A stretch of 10,596 nucleotides of DNA from Actinomycetota bacterium (lineage in GTDB: Bacteria; Actinomycetota; Actinomycetes; Nanopelagicales; Nanopelagicaceae). The notes under the pieces were generated by a model. That model had not been told where the DNA came from, searched no databases, and saw only the letters and a list, made by a program, of their open reading frames with translations. Made by a program: the position numbers and the translations under genes. Shown here piece after piece: positions 1 to 4,787 of the stretch (its first letter is position 1; each line of letters starts with the position of its first letter). The stretch covers positions 1-10,596 of the forward strand of contig WLCR01000024.1 in assembly GCA_009705235.1 (NCBI GenBank). The letters run 5' to 3'.

Positions 1-884
1 CACCAACTCCAACACCAACTCCAACACCAACTCCAACACCAACTCCAACACCAACTCCAACACCAACTCCAACACCGACAATTCCGATGGCCGCAGCAGT
101 CGTAGTAATTGGCGCTAAAGAGGTCAAGATCTCAATCGCTGGAATCTTTACTCCAATAAGTGCAACTAATCCAAAACCAGCCGGAGTAAAGATTGACGAA
201 ATCAGCATGAAGTTTATTGCCGATTTGAAGGTTGTCGACGGCAAACTAGTTCTTACACCTGAAACAGGGTTTAGTGGAAGAAAGATTCTCACAGTTACTA
301 TCAACGAAAACGGAACAGATCGTTTGATTCAAGTCCCACTGACAGTTCTTCCTGAAACTGTAACTAAACCAATTCTTTCTCCCTCTTCTTCGAGTAGATC
401 AATGATTCGTTGGGCTGCCTCACCCAATGCATCTTCCTACACAGTCTATGCATCTGGTAAAAAAGTTTGCTCAACAACAACTACAAGCTGTTCGGTTGCA
501 AAGGTTTTTGGACCTACTGCAAATATTGAAGTTGTTTCTAATGGTGGAGACAGCACTGCAAGTCAAAAGATCGAGGCAGATTTCTACCAAAGCGCTCCAC
601 TGTTAGCCACCCGACTTGTAAGTGCGACAAATATTAAGTCCGTTCTATCTGTTGTCGATAAGAAAGCATTGGACAAAGTTATTACTCTAATCAAAACTCA
701 AGGTTTCAGATCAGTTGTTATTTCAAAAATAACTACAACAAAGAAGACTGAAGCTTTAGCAGCCGCGCGAATAGTGGCAATTAAGAAATACATTAGCGAC
801 GGCGCAAGTGTTAAGAACTTAAACTTTGAGACTACTCCACCTGCATCACGGACTTACTTCAACAACATCTCCATCAAGGGCTGA
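1..884 (+). CDS. Exported surface protein, C-terminal part (PT linker, Ig-like/Fn3-like modules); 5' end outside window
   Basis: The reading frame is open from base 3 through the Pro-Thr repeat to TGA at 882-884, so the ATG at 87 is internal and the true start lies upstream of the window. After the linker, bases ~90-360 encode a beta-rich module with an Ig/cadherin-like 'DGKLVLTPETGFSG' turn. Bases ~366-560 resemble a fibronectin type III module (SRSMIRWAASPNASSYTVYASG), containing two cysteines that could form a disulfide. The last ~80 residues (KKALDKVITLIKTQGF...AAARIVAIKKYI) faintly resemble an OmpA/MotB-type peptidoglycan-binding fold but lack its usual conserved Asp and Asn residues. 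The likely role is a cell-surface or wall-associated structural or adhesive protein. No catalytic motif is visible and the specific function is unknown. The next gene starts 31 bp downstream and also carries a PT linker, suggesting a small surface-protein locus. Confidence 0.75.
   Translation, partial: PTPTPTPTPTPTPTPTPTPTPTPTPTIPMAAAVVVIGAKEVKISIAGIFTPISATNPKPAGVKIDEISMKFIADLKVVDGKLVLTPETGFSGRKILTVTINENGTDRLIQVPLTVLPETVTKPILSPSSSSRSMIRWAASPNASSYTVYASGKKVCSTTTTSCSVAKVFGPTANIEVVSNGGDSTASQKIEADFYQSAPLLATRLVSATNIKSVLSVVDKKALDKVITLIKTQGFRSVVISKITTTKKTEALAAARIVAIKKYISDGASVKNLNFETTPPASRTYFNNISIKG
3..74 (+). repeat. 12-bp tandem repeat coding for Pro-Thr linker
   Basis: Six perfect copies of the unit CCAACTCCAACA lie end to end and run off the left edge of the window. 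Read in frame with the downstream coding sequence each copy encodes Pro-Thr-Pro-Thr, so the array is a coding minisatellite forming an extended wall-spanning linker rather than a non-coding repeat. Perfect repetition at the DNA level, including the alternation of ACT and ACA threonine codons, points to recent expansion by slippage or unequal recombination. Confidence 0.95.
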
Positions 885-903
885 TACTTCTTACCTAATA
901 GCC

Positions 904-909
904 TATTCT
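904..909 (+). promoter_or_regulatory. -10 element (TATTCT) of leaderless-type promoter
   Basis: TATTCT is separated by six bases from the ATG at 916, which would place the transcription start at or next to the A of the start codon. No Shine-Dalgarno sequence precedes the start codon. The same arrangement recurs at most transcription-unit starts in this window. No clear -35 box was seen. Confidence 0.55.
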
Positions 910-915
910 TGAGGC

Positions 916-2118
916 ATGAAGAAGCTGATTGGCATACTTGTAGCAATTGCTGTATTTGCTCTTCCACTACAGGCTGTTGCAGCTGTTAAAGCGGGTGCTT
1001 TATGCAAGAAGGTCGGTATAACATCGACCGTTAGCGGCAAAAAATACACATGTATCAAGAGTGGCAAGAAACTTGTATGGAACAAAGGCGTAGCCGTTAT
1101 TAAGCCAACTCCAACACCAACACCAACTCCAACTCCAACTCCAACTCCAACTCCAACACCAACACCAACTCCAACACCAACTCCATCAGCGCCCTCACTC
1201 GTCATCCCAAAAACATTTGACGAGCTATACGGAAATTCTCAGGGCATTGCAATTGCTGCTTGGACTTCCACAAATGAAAAGATAAAGAAGTCAGCTGCTG
1301 TCGCAGTAAGGCAAGATATTTTTGTTGGTCCAAACACAACTATTCCTAACGCAAATGTAAAGGGGATTTTTGAAGATGCGACAAGAATTTTTGCAGGATT
1401 TGCCCAACCGCAGAGCTTTTATGCGGTGTATTACCGGTTTCAAGACAAAGATTGGGCAAAAGCGAAATTTACAGAATTGAAACTTTCTAATCTCGCTATT
1501 CAAATTGATAACTCTTGTGGTTCGCTACAACGATGTAATGGTGCAAGTGCTGGCAAAGCCACGAGCACTGTCGGATTTTCTCAATACGGGGTTATCGAAC
1601 CCGGTGTCCAAATAGATTCATACCATCTAAATGGCGCTCTAGAAATACATGAGTACACCCACATTGCTCAGGCAATGCAGTTCATAGGTAAACAAAAAGA
1701 TGATCAAAACTTTAACTACTTACCGCGGTGGTTCCTAGAAGGCCATGCTCACATTGCCGGAAACACTGGTGCAGCAAAAACGATCGAGGAATACTTAAAG
1801 AACCGTCGTGTTTGGCTAGATACCTCACCAAATCAAGAGATCAAAAGCTTTGAGCCTGTAGATATAGAACGCTTCTATGCAGCTTTGATGCCCGGAAAGT
1901 ACAACGAAGAAATGTTTGGCTATGTCTACACGGTTGGATACATCACAATGGAATGCCTTGTCGCACTTAAAGGAATTGATTCACCATCCGAATTAATCGT
2001 GCAGATTTCAAACGGTCTGACATTTGAAGAAGCATTTGCAAAAGTCTATGGAATTACATGGGCTCAGGCATCACCAATTCTTGCAAAGACGGTTTCGCAA
2101 ATCTTCTTAGCGCGTTAG
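916..2118 (+). CDS. Secreted HExxH zinc metallopeptidase-like protein with PT linker
   Basis: A 400-residue exported protein. Residues 1-23 form a Sec signal peptide (MKK, hydrophobic core, cleavage near AVAA) with no lipobox. Residues ~24-60 form a small module with paired cysteines C30 and C46 and the pattern CKKxG...GKKYTC...GKKLVW, which I recall as recurrent in actinobacterial surface proteins. A (Pro-Thr)13 linker follows at about residues 64-89. The C-terminal domain carries H245-E-Y-T-H249 and, 26 residues on, W272-F-L-E275-G-H-A, fitting a gluzincin zinc site (two His, Glu as third ligand, E246 catalytic), similar to 'peptidase MA-like' domains. A GYVYTVGYITMECLVALKG helix follows, as in that group. 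It probably acts outside the membrane, on wall or extracellular protein; the substrate is unknown. The start is supported by the signal peptide and the -10 six bases upstream. The stop overlaps the end of the convergent mshD-like gene by 4 bp. Confidence 0.8.
   Translation: MKKLIGILVAIAVFALPLQAVAAVKAGALCKKVGITSTVSGKKYTCIKSGKKLVWNKGVAVIKPTPTPTPTPTPTPTPTPTPTPTPTPTPSAPSLVIPKTFDELYGNSQGIAIAAWTSTNEKIKKSAAVAVRQDIFVGPNTTIPNANVKGIFEDATRIFAGFAQPQSFYAVYYRFQDKDWAKAKFTELKLSNLAIQIDNSCGSLQRCNGASAGKATSTVGFSQYGVIEPGVQIDSYHLNGALEIHEYTHIAQAMQFIGKQKDDQNFNYLPRWFLEGHAHIAGNTGAAKTIEEYLKNRRVWLDTSPNQEIKSFEPVDIERFYAALMPGKYNEEMFGYVYTVGYITMECLVALKGIDSPSELIVQISNGLTFEEAFAKVYGITWAQASPILAKTVSQIFLAR
1105..1182 (+). repeat. 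6-bp tandem repeat (CCAACW)13 coding for Pro-Thr linker
   Basis: Thirteen consecutive CCAACT or CCAACA hexamers encode (Pro-Thr)13 between the cysteine module and the peptidase domain. The hexamers are the same as those in the array at the left window edge, but the order of ACT and ACA codons is irregular here. Unit changes alter the linker length without shifting the frame. Confidence 0.95.
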
Positions 2119-2591
2119 TTAAACCCTAAGGATCCGTAGAGTTTCAGGCCTTTTTCGTTGTCAGCATCCACATACAAGATCGCATGTTTTAAACCTTTGT
2201 CTGCAAGGTAATTTATGGCTTCAACGGACAATGCACGAGCAATACCTTTACCTGAATGATCTGGGTGCGTGCCAACGACATATAGCTCGCCCACAGGGTC
2301 TTGGTTGATTAAGTCTTGATGGATCTTGGTCCACACAAATCCTTCTATGACGCCATTTTCTGTGGCAAGAAAGAACCCATTGGCATCAAACCATGGCTCG
2401 GCCATGCGGTTGTCGAGATCTTGCATCGCCCAATTACCTTGATCTGCATGATGTGAAAATATGTAATTGTTCAGTTCTAGCCATTGCTGTTTGTGAATAG
2501 CAGGGTCAAATGTTTGGATTGTGTAATCGTGATCTGCTTGCGGCAGTGAATCTGCGTTTAAATCGCGATGTAGCTTAAGTATGTGACGCAT
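2115..2591 (-). CDS. mshD: MshD-like GNAT acetyltransferase, single-domain (C-terminal half) form
   Basis: A 158-residue GNAT acetyltransferase matching the C-terminal half of mycothiol synthase, which transfers acetyl from acetyl-CoA to Cys-GlcN-Ins in the last step of mycothiol synthesis. Family-specific stretches are IFSHHADQGNWAMQDLDNRMAEPWFD (residues ~44-69, here quoted only as landmarks H47, H48, Q51, E65, W67), FVWTKIH (85-91), GELYVVGTHP (101-110), the acetyl-CoA loop HSGKGIARA (112-120) and LYVDADN (139-145). Known MshD has two GNAT domains and about 300 residues; here the N-terminal domain is absent, and the sequence starts at what looks like the interdomain linker (ILKLHRDLNA). 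The C-terminus stops directly after LYGSLGF, lacking the final strand expected of GNAT folds. Its ATG lies 2 bases after the glnR stop, without a Shine-Dalgarno sequence, so it is probably expressed by translational coupling. The glnR-mshD order matches Rv0818-Rv0819. An independent GNAT paralogue is possible but less likely. Confidence 0.8.
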   Translation of the reverse strand: MRHILKLHRDLNADSLPQADHDYTIQTFDPAIHKQQWLELNNYIFSHHADQGNWAMQDLDNRMAEPWFDANGFFLATENGVIEGFVWTKIHQDLINQDPVGELYVVGTHPDHSGKGIARALSVEAINYLADKGLKHAILYVDADNEKGLKLYGSLGFN

Positions 2592-2599
2592 ACTTAAGC
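2573..2599 (-). repeat. Perfect 11-bp inverted repeat at glnR-mshD junction
   Basis: GCTTAAGTATG (2573-2583) and CATACTTAAGC (2589-2599) are exact reverse complements separated by a 5-base loop. In the minus-strand transcript the 5' arm contains the glnR stop codon (TAA, 2594-2596) and ends with the mshD start codon (ATG, 2589-2591), so a folded hairpin would bury the start site. A ribosome ending glnR would open it. There is no U-tract after it, so it does not look like an intrinsic terminator. It could equally be a protein-binding palindrome. Confidence 0.8.
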
Positions 2600-3274
2600 A
2601 TCAACGGTAAAGCGATATCCAACATTTCGGACTGTGCCGATGATTGATTCAAATTCTGGACCAAGCTTCGAACGAAGTCGACGGATGTGAACATCGACGG
2701 TACGAGTTCCACCGAAGTAGTCATATCCCCAAATTTCTTGTAGCAGTTGTGCGCGCGTAAAAACGCGGCCTGGGTGTTGTGCAAGGTGCTTAAGTAATTC
2801 AAACTCTTTAAAGGTTAAATCCAAAACTTCTCCGCGCAATCTGGCGGTGTAAGTAGCCTCATCAATACTGACTTCGCCACTTCTGATTTCTCCAGCATGC
2901 GGGTTTGATGCAACTAATTCAATTGCATGCTTGCCAAGTGCGATTCGAATTCGAGTATCAACTTCTGCCGGACCTGCTGTATCGAGGATGACATCATCGA
3001 TTCCCCAGTCAGCGTTAACTGCAGTTAGTCCACCTTCAGTTGTGATTGCAATAATTGGGCAACCAACACCTGTTGAATTAAGTAGCTTTGTTAAAGATTT
3101 AGTTGCTGGCAGATCACGTCGTGCATCAATGAGCAGGACATCAGCCTCTGGAGCATCAACTAGGACACTAGCTTCGGCAGGCAAGATGCGAACTTGATGC
3201 TGCAGCAAACCAAGTGCTGGAAGCACTTCTGCGCTGGCACCAAGAGTGTTCGTAAGTAGAAGAACTCTCGCCAT
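2594..3274 (-). CDS. glnR: GlnR, OmpR-family nitrogen regulator
   Basis: A 226-residue orphan response regulator, the global nitrogen regulator of Actinobacteria (activator or repressor of glnA, amtB, nirB and similar genes). The N-terminal receiver-like domain (1-~120) has the GlnR-type sequence [33 protein letters not shown] with the conserved D50, [13 protein letters not shown] and [11 protein letters not shown]; it lacks the full phosphorylation pocket of classical receivers, as GlnR does. The C-terminal winged helix (~130-226) is nearly canonical: [62 protein letters not shown] (landmarks only). Similarity to M. tuberculosis Rv0818 as remembered is strong end to end. It is divergent from a thioredoxin gene, as in Mycobacterium. 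TAGTCT sits exactly six bases before the ATG, implying a leaderless transcript that continues into mshD. Confidence 0.93.
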   Translation of the reverse strand: MARVLLLTNTLGASAEVLPALGLLQHQVRILPAEASVLVDAPEADVLLIDARRDLPATKSLTKLLNSTGVGCPIIAITTEGGLTAVNADWGIDDVILDTAGPAEVDTRIRIALGKHAIELVASNPHAGEIRSGEVSIDEATYTARLRGEVLDLTFKEFELLKHLAQHPGRVFTRAQLLQEIWGYDYFGGTRTVDVHIRRLRSKLGPEFESIIGTVRNVGYRFTVDA

Positions 3275-3279
3275 TGGTA

Positions 3280-3286
3280 CAGACTA
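3280..3286. promoter_or_regulatory. Overlapping divergent -10 elements for glnR (-) and thioredoxin gene (+)
   Basis: On the minus strand TAGTCT (3286 down to 3281) lies six bases before the glnR ATG. On the plus strand CAGACT (3280-3285) lies six bases before the thioredoxin GTG at 3292. The key -10 positions coincide: base 3281 is A2 of the plus element and T6 of the minus element, and base 3285 is the reverse. The two start codons are 18 bp apart and symmetric around 3283. This matches the published description, as I recall it, of bidirectional bacterial promoters with start sites 18 bp apart. Confidence 0.6.
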
Positions 3287-3291
3287 CCCCT

Positions 3292-3699
3292 GTGAAATCT
3301 TTGCTTCCAATCGTGATCGTTTTGGCCTTAGCTACTGGATACGGTCTTTGGTATCAGCGTTCTCGCGGCAAGGTTGTCGTTAAATCAGACAAGGGGCTAA
3401 TCACCGGCAGCATGATCGGAGCAGCCTTAGGATCCCGCGCGACCTTGGTGCAATTCTCGTCAGCATTCTGCAGTCCATGCCGGGCCACCAGAATGTTGCT
3501 TGAAGATGTCACTGACACCATGAGCGATGTTGCTTACGTAGAGGTCGATGCAGAGACCAATCTGGAACTTGTGCGCACCTTAGATATTCGTAGCACCCCC
3601 ACGACATTGTTTCTAGACCGCACGGGCCATGAAGTCGGCCGCGCAATGGGTGCACCTAAGCGAGACCAGGTTTTGAGCGCAATTTCTGCCATTCGTTAA
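3292..3699 (+). CDS. Membrane-anchored thioredoxin-fold protein (ThiX-like)
   Basis: A 135-residue protein from a GTG start. Residues ~3-20 form a membrane anchor (LLPIVIVLALATGYGLWY), followed by a thioredoxin fold on the outer face. The strand ATLVQFSSAFC leads to the redox motif C60-S-P-C63 (CxxC), and TPTTLFLD holds the expected cis-proline before the last strands. It probably reduces or exchanges disulfides in exported proteins, or draws on mycothiol/thioredoxin pools. It is divergent from glnR, the same arrangement as M. tuberculosis thiX (Rv0816c) and glnR (Rv0818). An upstream TTG at 3274 would give six more residues, but that codon overlaps the glnR start and lies upstream of the inferred transcription start, so GTG 3292 is preferred. 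A leader-peptide ORF follows 52 bp downstream. Confidence 0.85.
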   Translation: MKSLLPIVIVLALATGYGLWYQRSRGKVVVKSDKGLITGSMIGAALGSRATLVQFSSAFCSPCRATRMLLEDVTDTMSDVAYVEVDAETNLELVRTLDIRSTPTTLFLDRTGHEVGRAMGAPKRDQVLSAISAIR

Positions 3700-3707
3700 T
3701 GCGAATT

Positions 3708-3717
3708 AGTTGCAACT
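3708..3717. promoter_or_regulatory. Palindrome AGTTGCAACT upstream of leader-peptide promoter
   Basis: A perfect 10-bp palindrome, 8 bp after the thioredoxin stop codon and about 22 bp upstream of the TACTCT -10 element. Its position just upstream of the expected -35 region would suit an activator or repressor site. There is no second copy nearby and it may be chance. Confidence 0.25.
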
Positions 3718-3739
3718 CGCAATAGTTCTGCAACCTCTT

Positions 3740-3745
3740 TACTCT
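3740..3745 (+). promoter_or_regulatory. -10 element (TACTCT) of leader-peptide transcript
   Basis: TACTCT is followed after exactly six bases by ATG 3752, the start of the 23-codon leader ORF. The spacing equals that of the other leaderless-type starts in this window, supporting both the promoter and the reality of the small ORF. Confidence 0.55.
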
Positions 3746-3751
3746 TAGCGC

Positions 3752-3823
3752 ATGTTGTTAGCAGCTACTAAGCGCCGCGTAATTGATTACGGTCGTATGT
3801 CTGCATCTTTGTGTATTGCTTAA
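3752..3823 (+). CDS. 23-aa leader peptide, sulfur/cysteine-associated actinobacterial type
   Basis: A 23-codon ORF from ATG 3752 to TAA 3821-3823 in a gap that otherwise has no gene. The peptide contains KRRVIDYGRMSASLC followed by two residues. This resembles the short peptides annotated as 'putative leader peptide' in Streptomyces and other Actinobacteria, with the consensus (as I recall it) RRHVDLxRxxSAxC, usually found upstream of sulfur, cysteine or sulfurtransferase genes. The -10 hexamer lies six bases before the ATG, so it would be a leaderless ORF. The single Cys codon is third from the end, suited to ribosome stalling on low Cys-tRNA. The position after a thioredoxin gene and 60 bp before DUF4395 fits a cis-acting attenuator for DUF4395. 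The regulatory role is inferred. Confidence 0.7.
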   Translation: MLLAATKRRVIDYGRMSASLCIA

Positions 3824-3883
3824 TTGTTTCTTCATTTAACAATTACTTCAATTAATCACAAACTTACAACGATAGGAATTAAT
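3821..3883 (+). promoter_or_regulatory. Candidate attenuator/5' UTR between leader peptide and DUF4395
   Basis: TAATTGTT (3821-3828) can pair with AACAATTA (3838-3845) around a 9-base loop. TTAATTG (3820-3826), overlapping the first arm, can instead pair with CAATTAA (3849-3855). ATTAAT at 3851-3856 can pair with ATTAAT at 3878-3883 directly before the DUF4395 start codon. The stems are mutually exclusive and the first begins at the leader stop codon, an arrangement that would allow leader translation to control access to the ribosome-binding site AGGA (3874-3877). All stems are AT-rich and individually weak, so this is speculative. Confidence 0.35.
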
Positions 3884-4327
3884 ATGACACAGGATTTAAA
3901 AACAAGAAATAACGCCGGAATCATTGATGCACGTGGACCGCGTTTTGGCGCAGTCATCACAACAGTAGTCTTAGCTACAGCTCTTGCAACAAATAATATT
4001 TGGGTGATTGTTGCCCAAGCTGCTGTGTTTGCAATTGGTGCAATTAAAGGACCACAGTTCACACCGTACGCATTTATTTATAAGACATTTGTAAAGCCAC
4101 GTCTAAAGGGTGAAACTCCTGCAGAAGATGTTCGTCCACCACAATTTGCCCAATCTGTTGGATTGCTCTTTGCCTTAACAGCAATTGTTGGATTAACCAG
4201 CGGCATAAATGCGATCTTTACAGTGGCAGTTGCTTTTGCACTTGCTGCCGCCTTCTTAAACGCTGCCTTTAACTTCTGCCTTGGGTGCGAGATTTACCTT
4301 CTCCTACTTCGCGCTCGTAGCAAGTAA
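3884..4327 (+). CDS. DUF4395 family integral membrane protein
   Basis: A 147-residue membrane protein. The family signature DARGPRFGA (residues ~16-24) is followed by a hydrophobic hairpin (~25-56), a polar loop with KTFVKPRLKG, then PPQFAQSVGLLFAL and two more membrane segments ending in AAFLNAAFNFCLGCEIYLLL. The C-terminal CxxC-like FCLGCE pair is conserved in DUF4395 and could be redox-active or metal-binding. The biochemical function is not established; in Actinobacteria the family is often near thioredoxin and rhodanese-type sulfurtransferase genes, suggesting thiol or sulfane-sulfur handling. The ATG at 3884 is chosen because AGGA (3874-3877) precedes it by six bases and the family begins here. 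A longer frame from 3824 is open but would add an unrelated stretch and overlap the leader region. It is probably controlled by the upstream leader peptide. Confidence 0.88.
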   Translation: MTQDLKTRNNAGIIDARGPRFGAVITTVVLATALATNNIWVIVAQAAVFAIGAIKGPQFTPYAFIYKTFVKPRLKGETPAEDVRPPQFAQSVGLLFALTAIVGLTSGINAIFTVAVAFALAAAFLNAAFNFCLGCEIYLLLLRARSK

Positions 4328-4330
4328 GGG

Positions 4331-4336
4331 TAGGCT
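4331..4336 (+). promoter_or_regulatory. -10 element (TAGGCT) for Fur-family gene
   Basis: TAGGCT lies exactly six bases before ATG 4343 and three bases after the DUF4395 stop codon. The start codon lacks a well-placed Shine-Dalgarno sequence, favouring leaderless transcription, though read-through from DUF4395 is possible too. Confidence 0.5.
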
Positions 4337-4342
4337 TTCTAC

Positions 4343-4753
4343 ATGGTTGCAAAACATGAACTCCATGAAAAGGGATTGCGCTTAACTCCACAGCGCGAAC
4401 TTGTTCTCTCTGCTGTGCGCTCACTTGGGCACGCAACACCAGAAGAAGTTGCAGAAAAAGTTCGTCAAACTCATCCTGGAATCAACCTTTCAACTGTGTA
4501 TAGAAACCTTGAAACCCTTGAAAACGTTGGGCTTGTACAGCACACGCACTTAGGTCATGGCGGTGCCACCTATCACGCAGCTGAAGAATTAACTCACCTT
4601 CACCTTGTCTGTGATTCATGCGGATCTGTTGGCGATGCTCCCATCGAAACGGCTGCAAACTTTGTGAATTTATTGGCCGATGATTACGGCTTTAAAACTG
4701 ATGTATCGCACTTTGCAATTACCGGCACCTGCGCTGCATGCGTTAAGCCGTAG
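4343..4753 (+). CDS. nur: Fur-family metal-responsive repressor, Nur-like
   Basis: A 136-residue Fur-family regulator. Residues 1-~75 form the winged helix (GLRLTPQRELVLSAV, INLSTVYRNLETLENVGLV) and the rest is the dimerisation/metal domain. C90xxC93 and C130xxC133 form the structural zinc site. Compared from memory with Streptomyces Nur (nickel uptake regulator), the nickel-site histidines H70, H72 and H126 correspond to H67, H69 and H123, and the M-site H33, H88 and H90 to H30, H85 and H87. The remaining M-site histidine, H86 in Nur, is L83 here. The characteristic HTHLGHGGATYH stretch also matches Nur better than Zur or FurA. It would repress nickel or related metal uptake genes and perhaps sodF-type genes. 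Specificity is inferred; a different metal is possible given the missing ligand. The gene order beside ygfZ fits Streptomyces-type synteny. Confidence 0.8.
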   Translation: MVAKHELHEKGLRLTPQRELVLSAVRSLGHATPEEVAEKVRQTHPGINLSTVYRNLETLENVGLVQHTHLGHGGATYHAAEELTHLHLVCDSCGSVGDAPIETAANFVNLLADDYGFKTDVSHFAITGTCAACVKP

Positions 4754-4775
4754 GGCATCTCTTTCTCAATCGCGG

Positions 4776-4781
4776 TAGATT
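4776..4781 (+). promoter_or_regulatory. -10 element (TAGATT) for ygfZ-like gene
   Basis: TAGATT is followed by six bases and ATG 4788. No Shine-Dalgarno sequence is present. It lies 22 bp after the end of the Nur-like gene. Confidence 0.5.
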
Positions 4782-4787
4782 AAGCGC

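Noticed and set aside
1..74. CRISPR-like or non-coding satellite array
   Set aside because: The units are contiguous with no spacers and read in frame as Pro-Thr, continuing into a real coding sequence.
87..884. Gene starting at ATG 87
   Set aside because: The frame is open to the window edge through the Pro-Thr repeat, and no signal peptide follows ATG 87, so the start must be further upstream.
903..1205. Minus-strand ORF of about 100 codons with a long Val-Gly run
   Set aside because: It is the antisense reading of the (Pro-Thr)13 repeat and signal-peptide region of the metallopeptidase gene; there is no other support.
2573..2599. Intrinsic terminator at the glnR end
   Set aside because: The stem is perfect but no T-tract follows on either strand, and the mshD-like gene begins inside it.
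3274..3291. TTG start at 3274 for the thioredoxin gene
   Set aside because: It overlaps the glnR start codon and lies upstream of the inferred -10; GTG 3292 fits the six-base spacing and gives a cleaner membrane anchor.
3824..3883. N-terminal extension of DUF4395 from ATG 3824
   Set aside because: The extension has no similarity to the family, lacks a ribosome-binding site and sits in the leader region, whereas ATG 3884 has AGGA at six bases.
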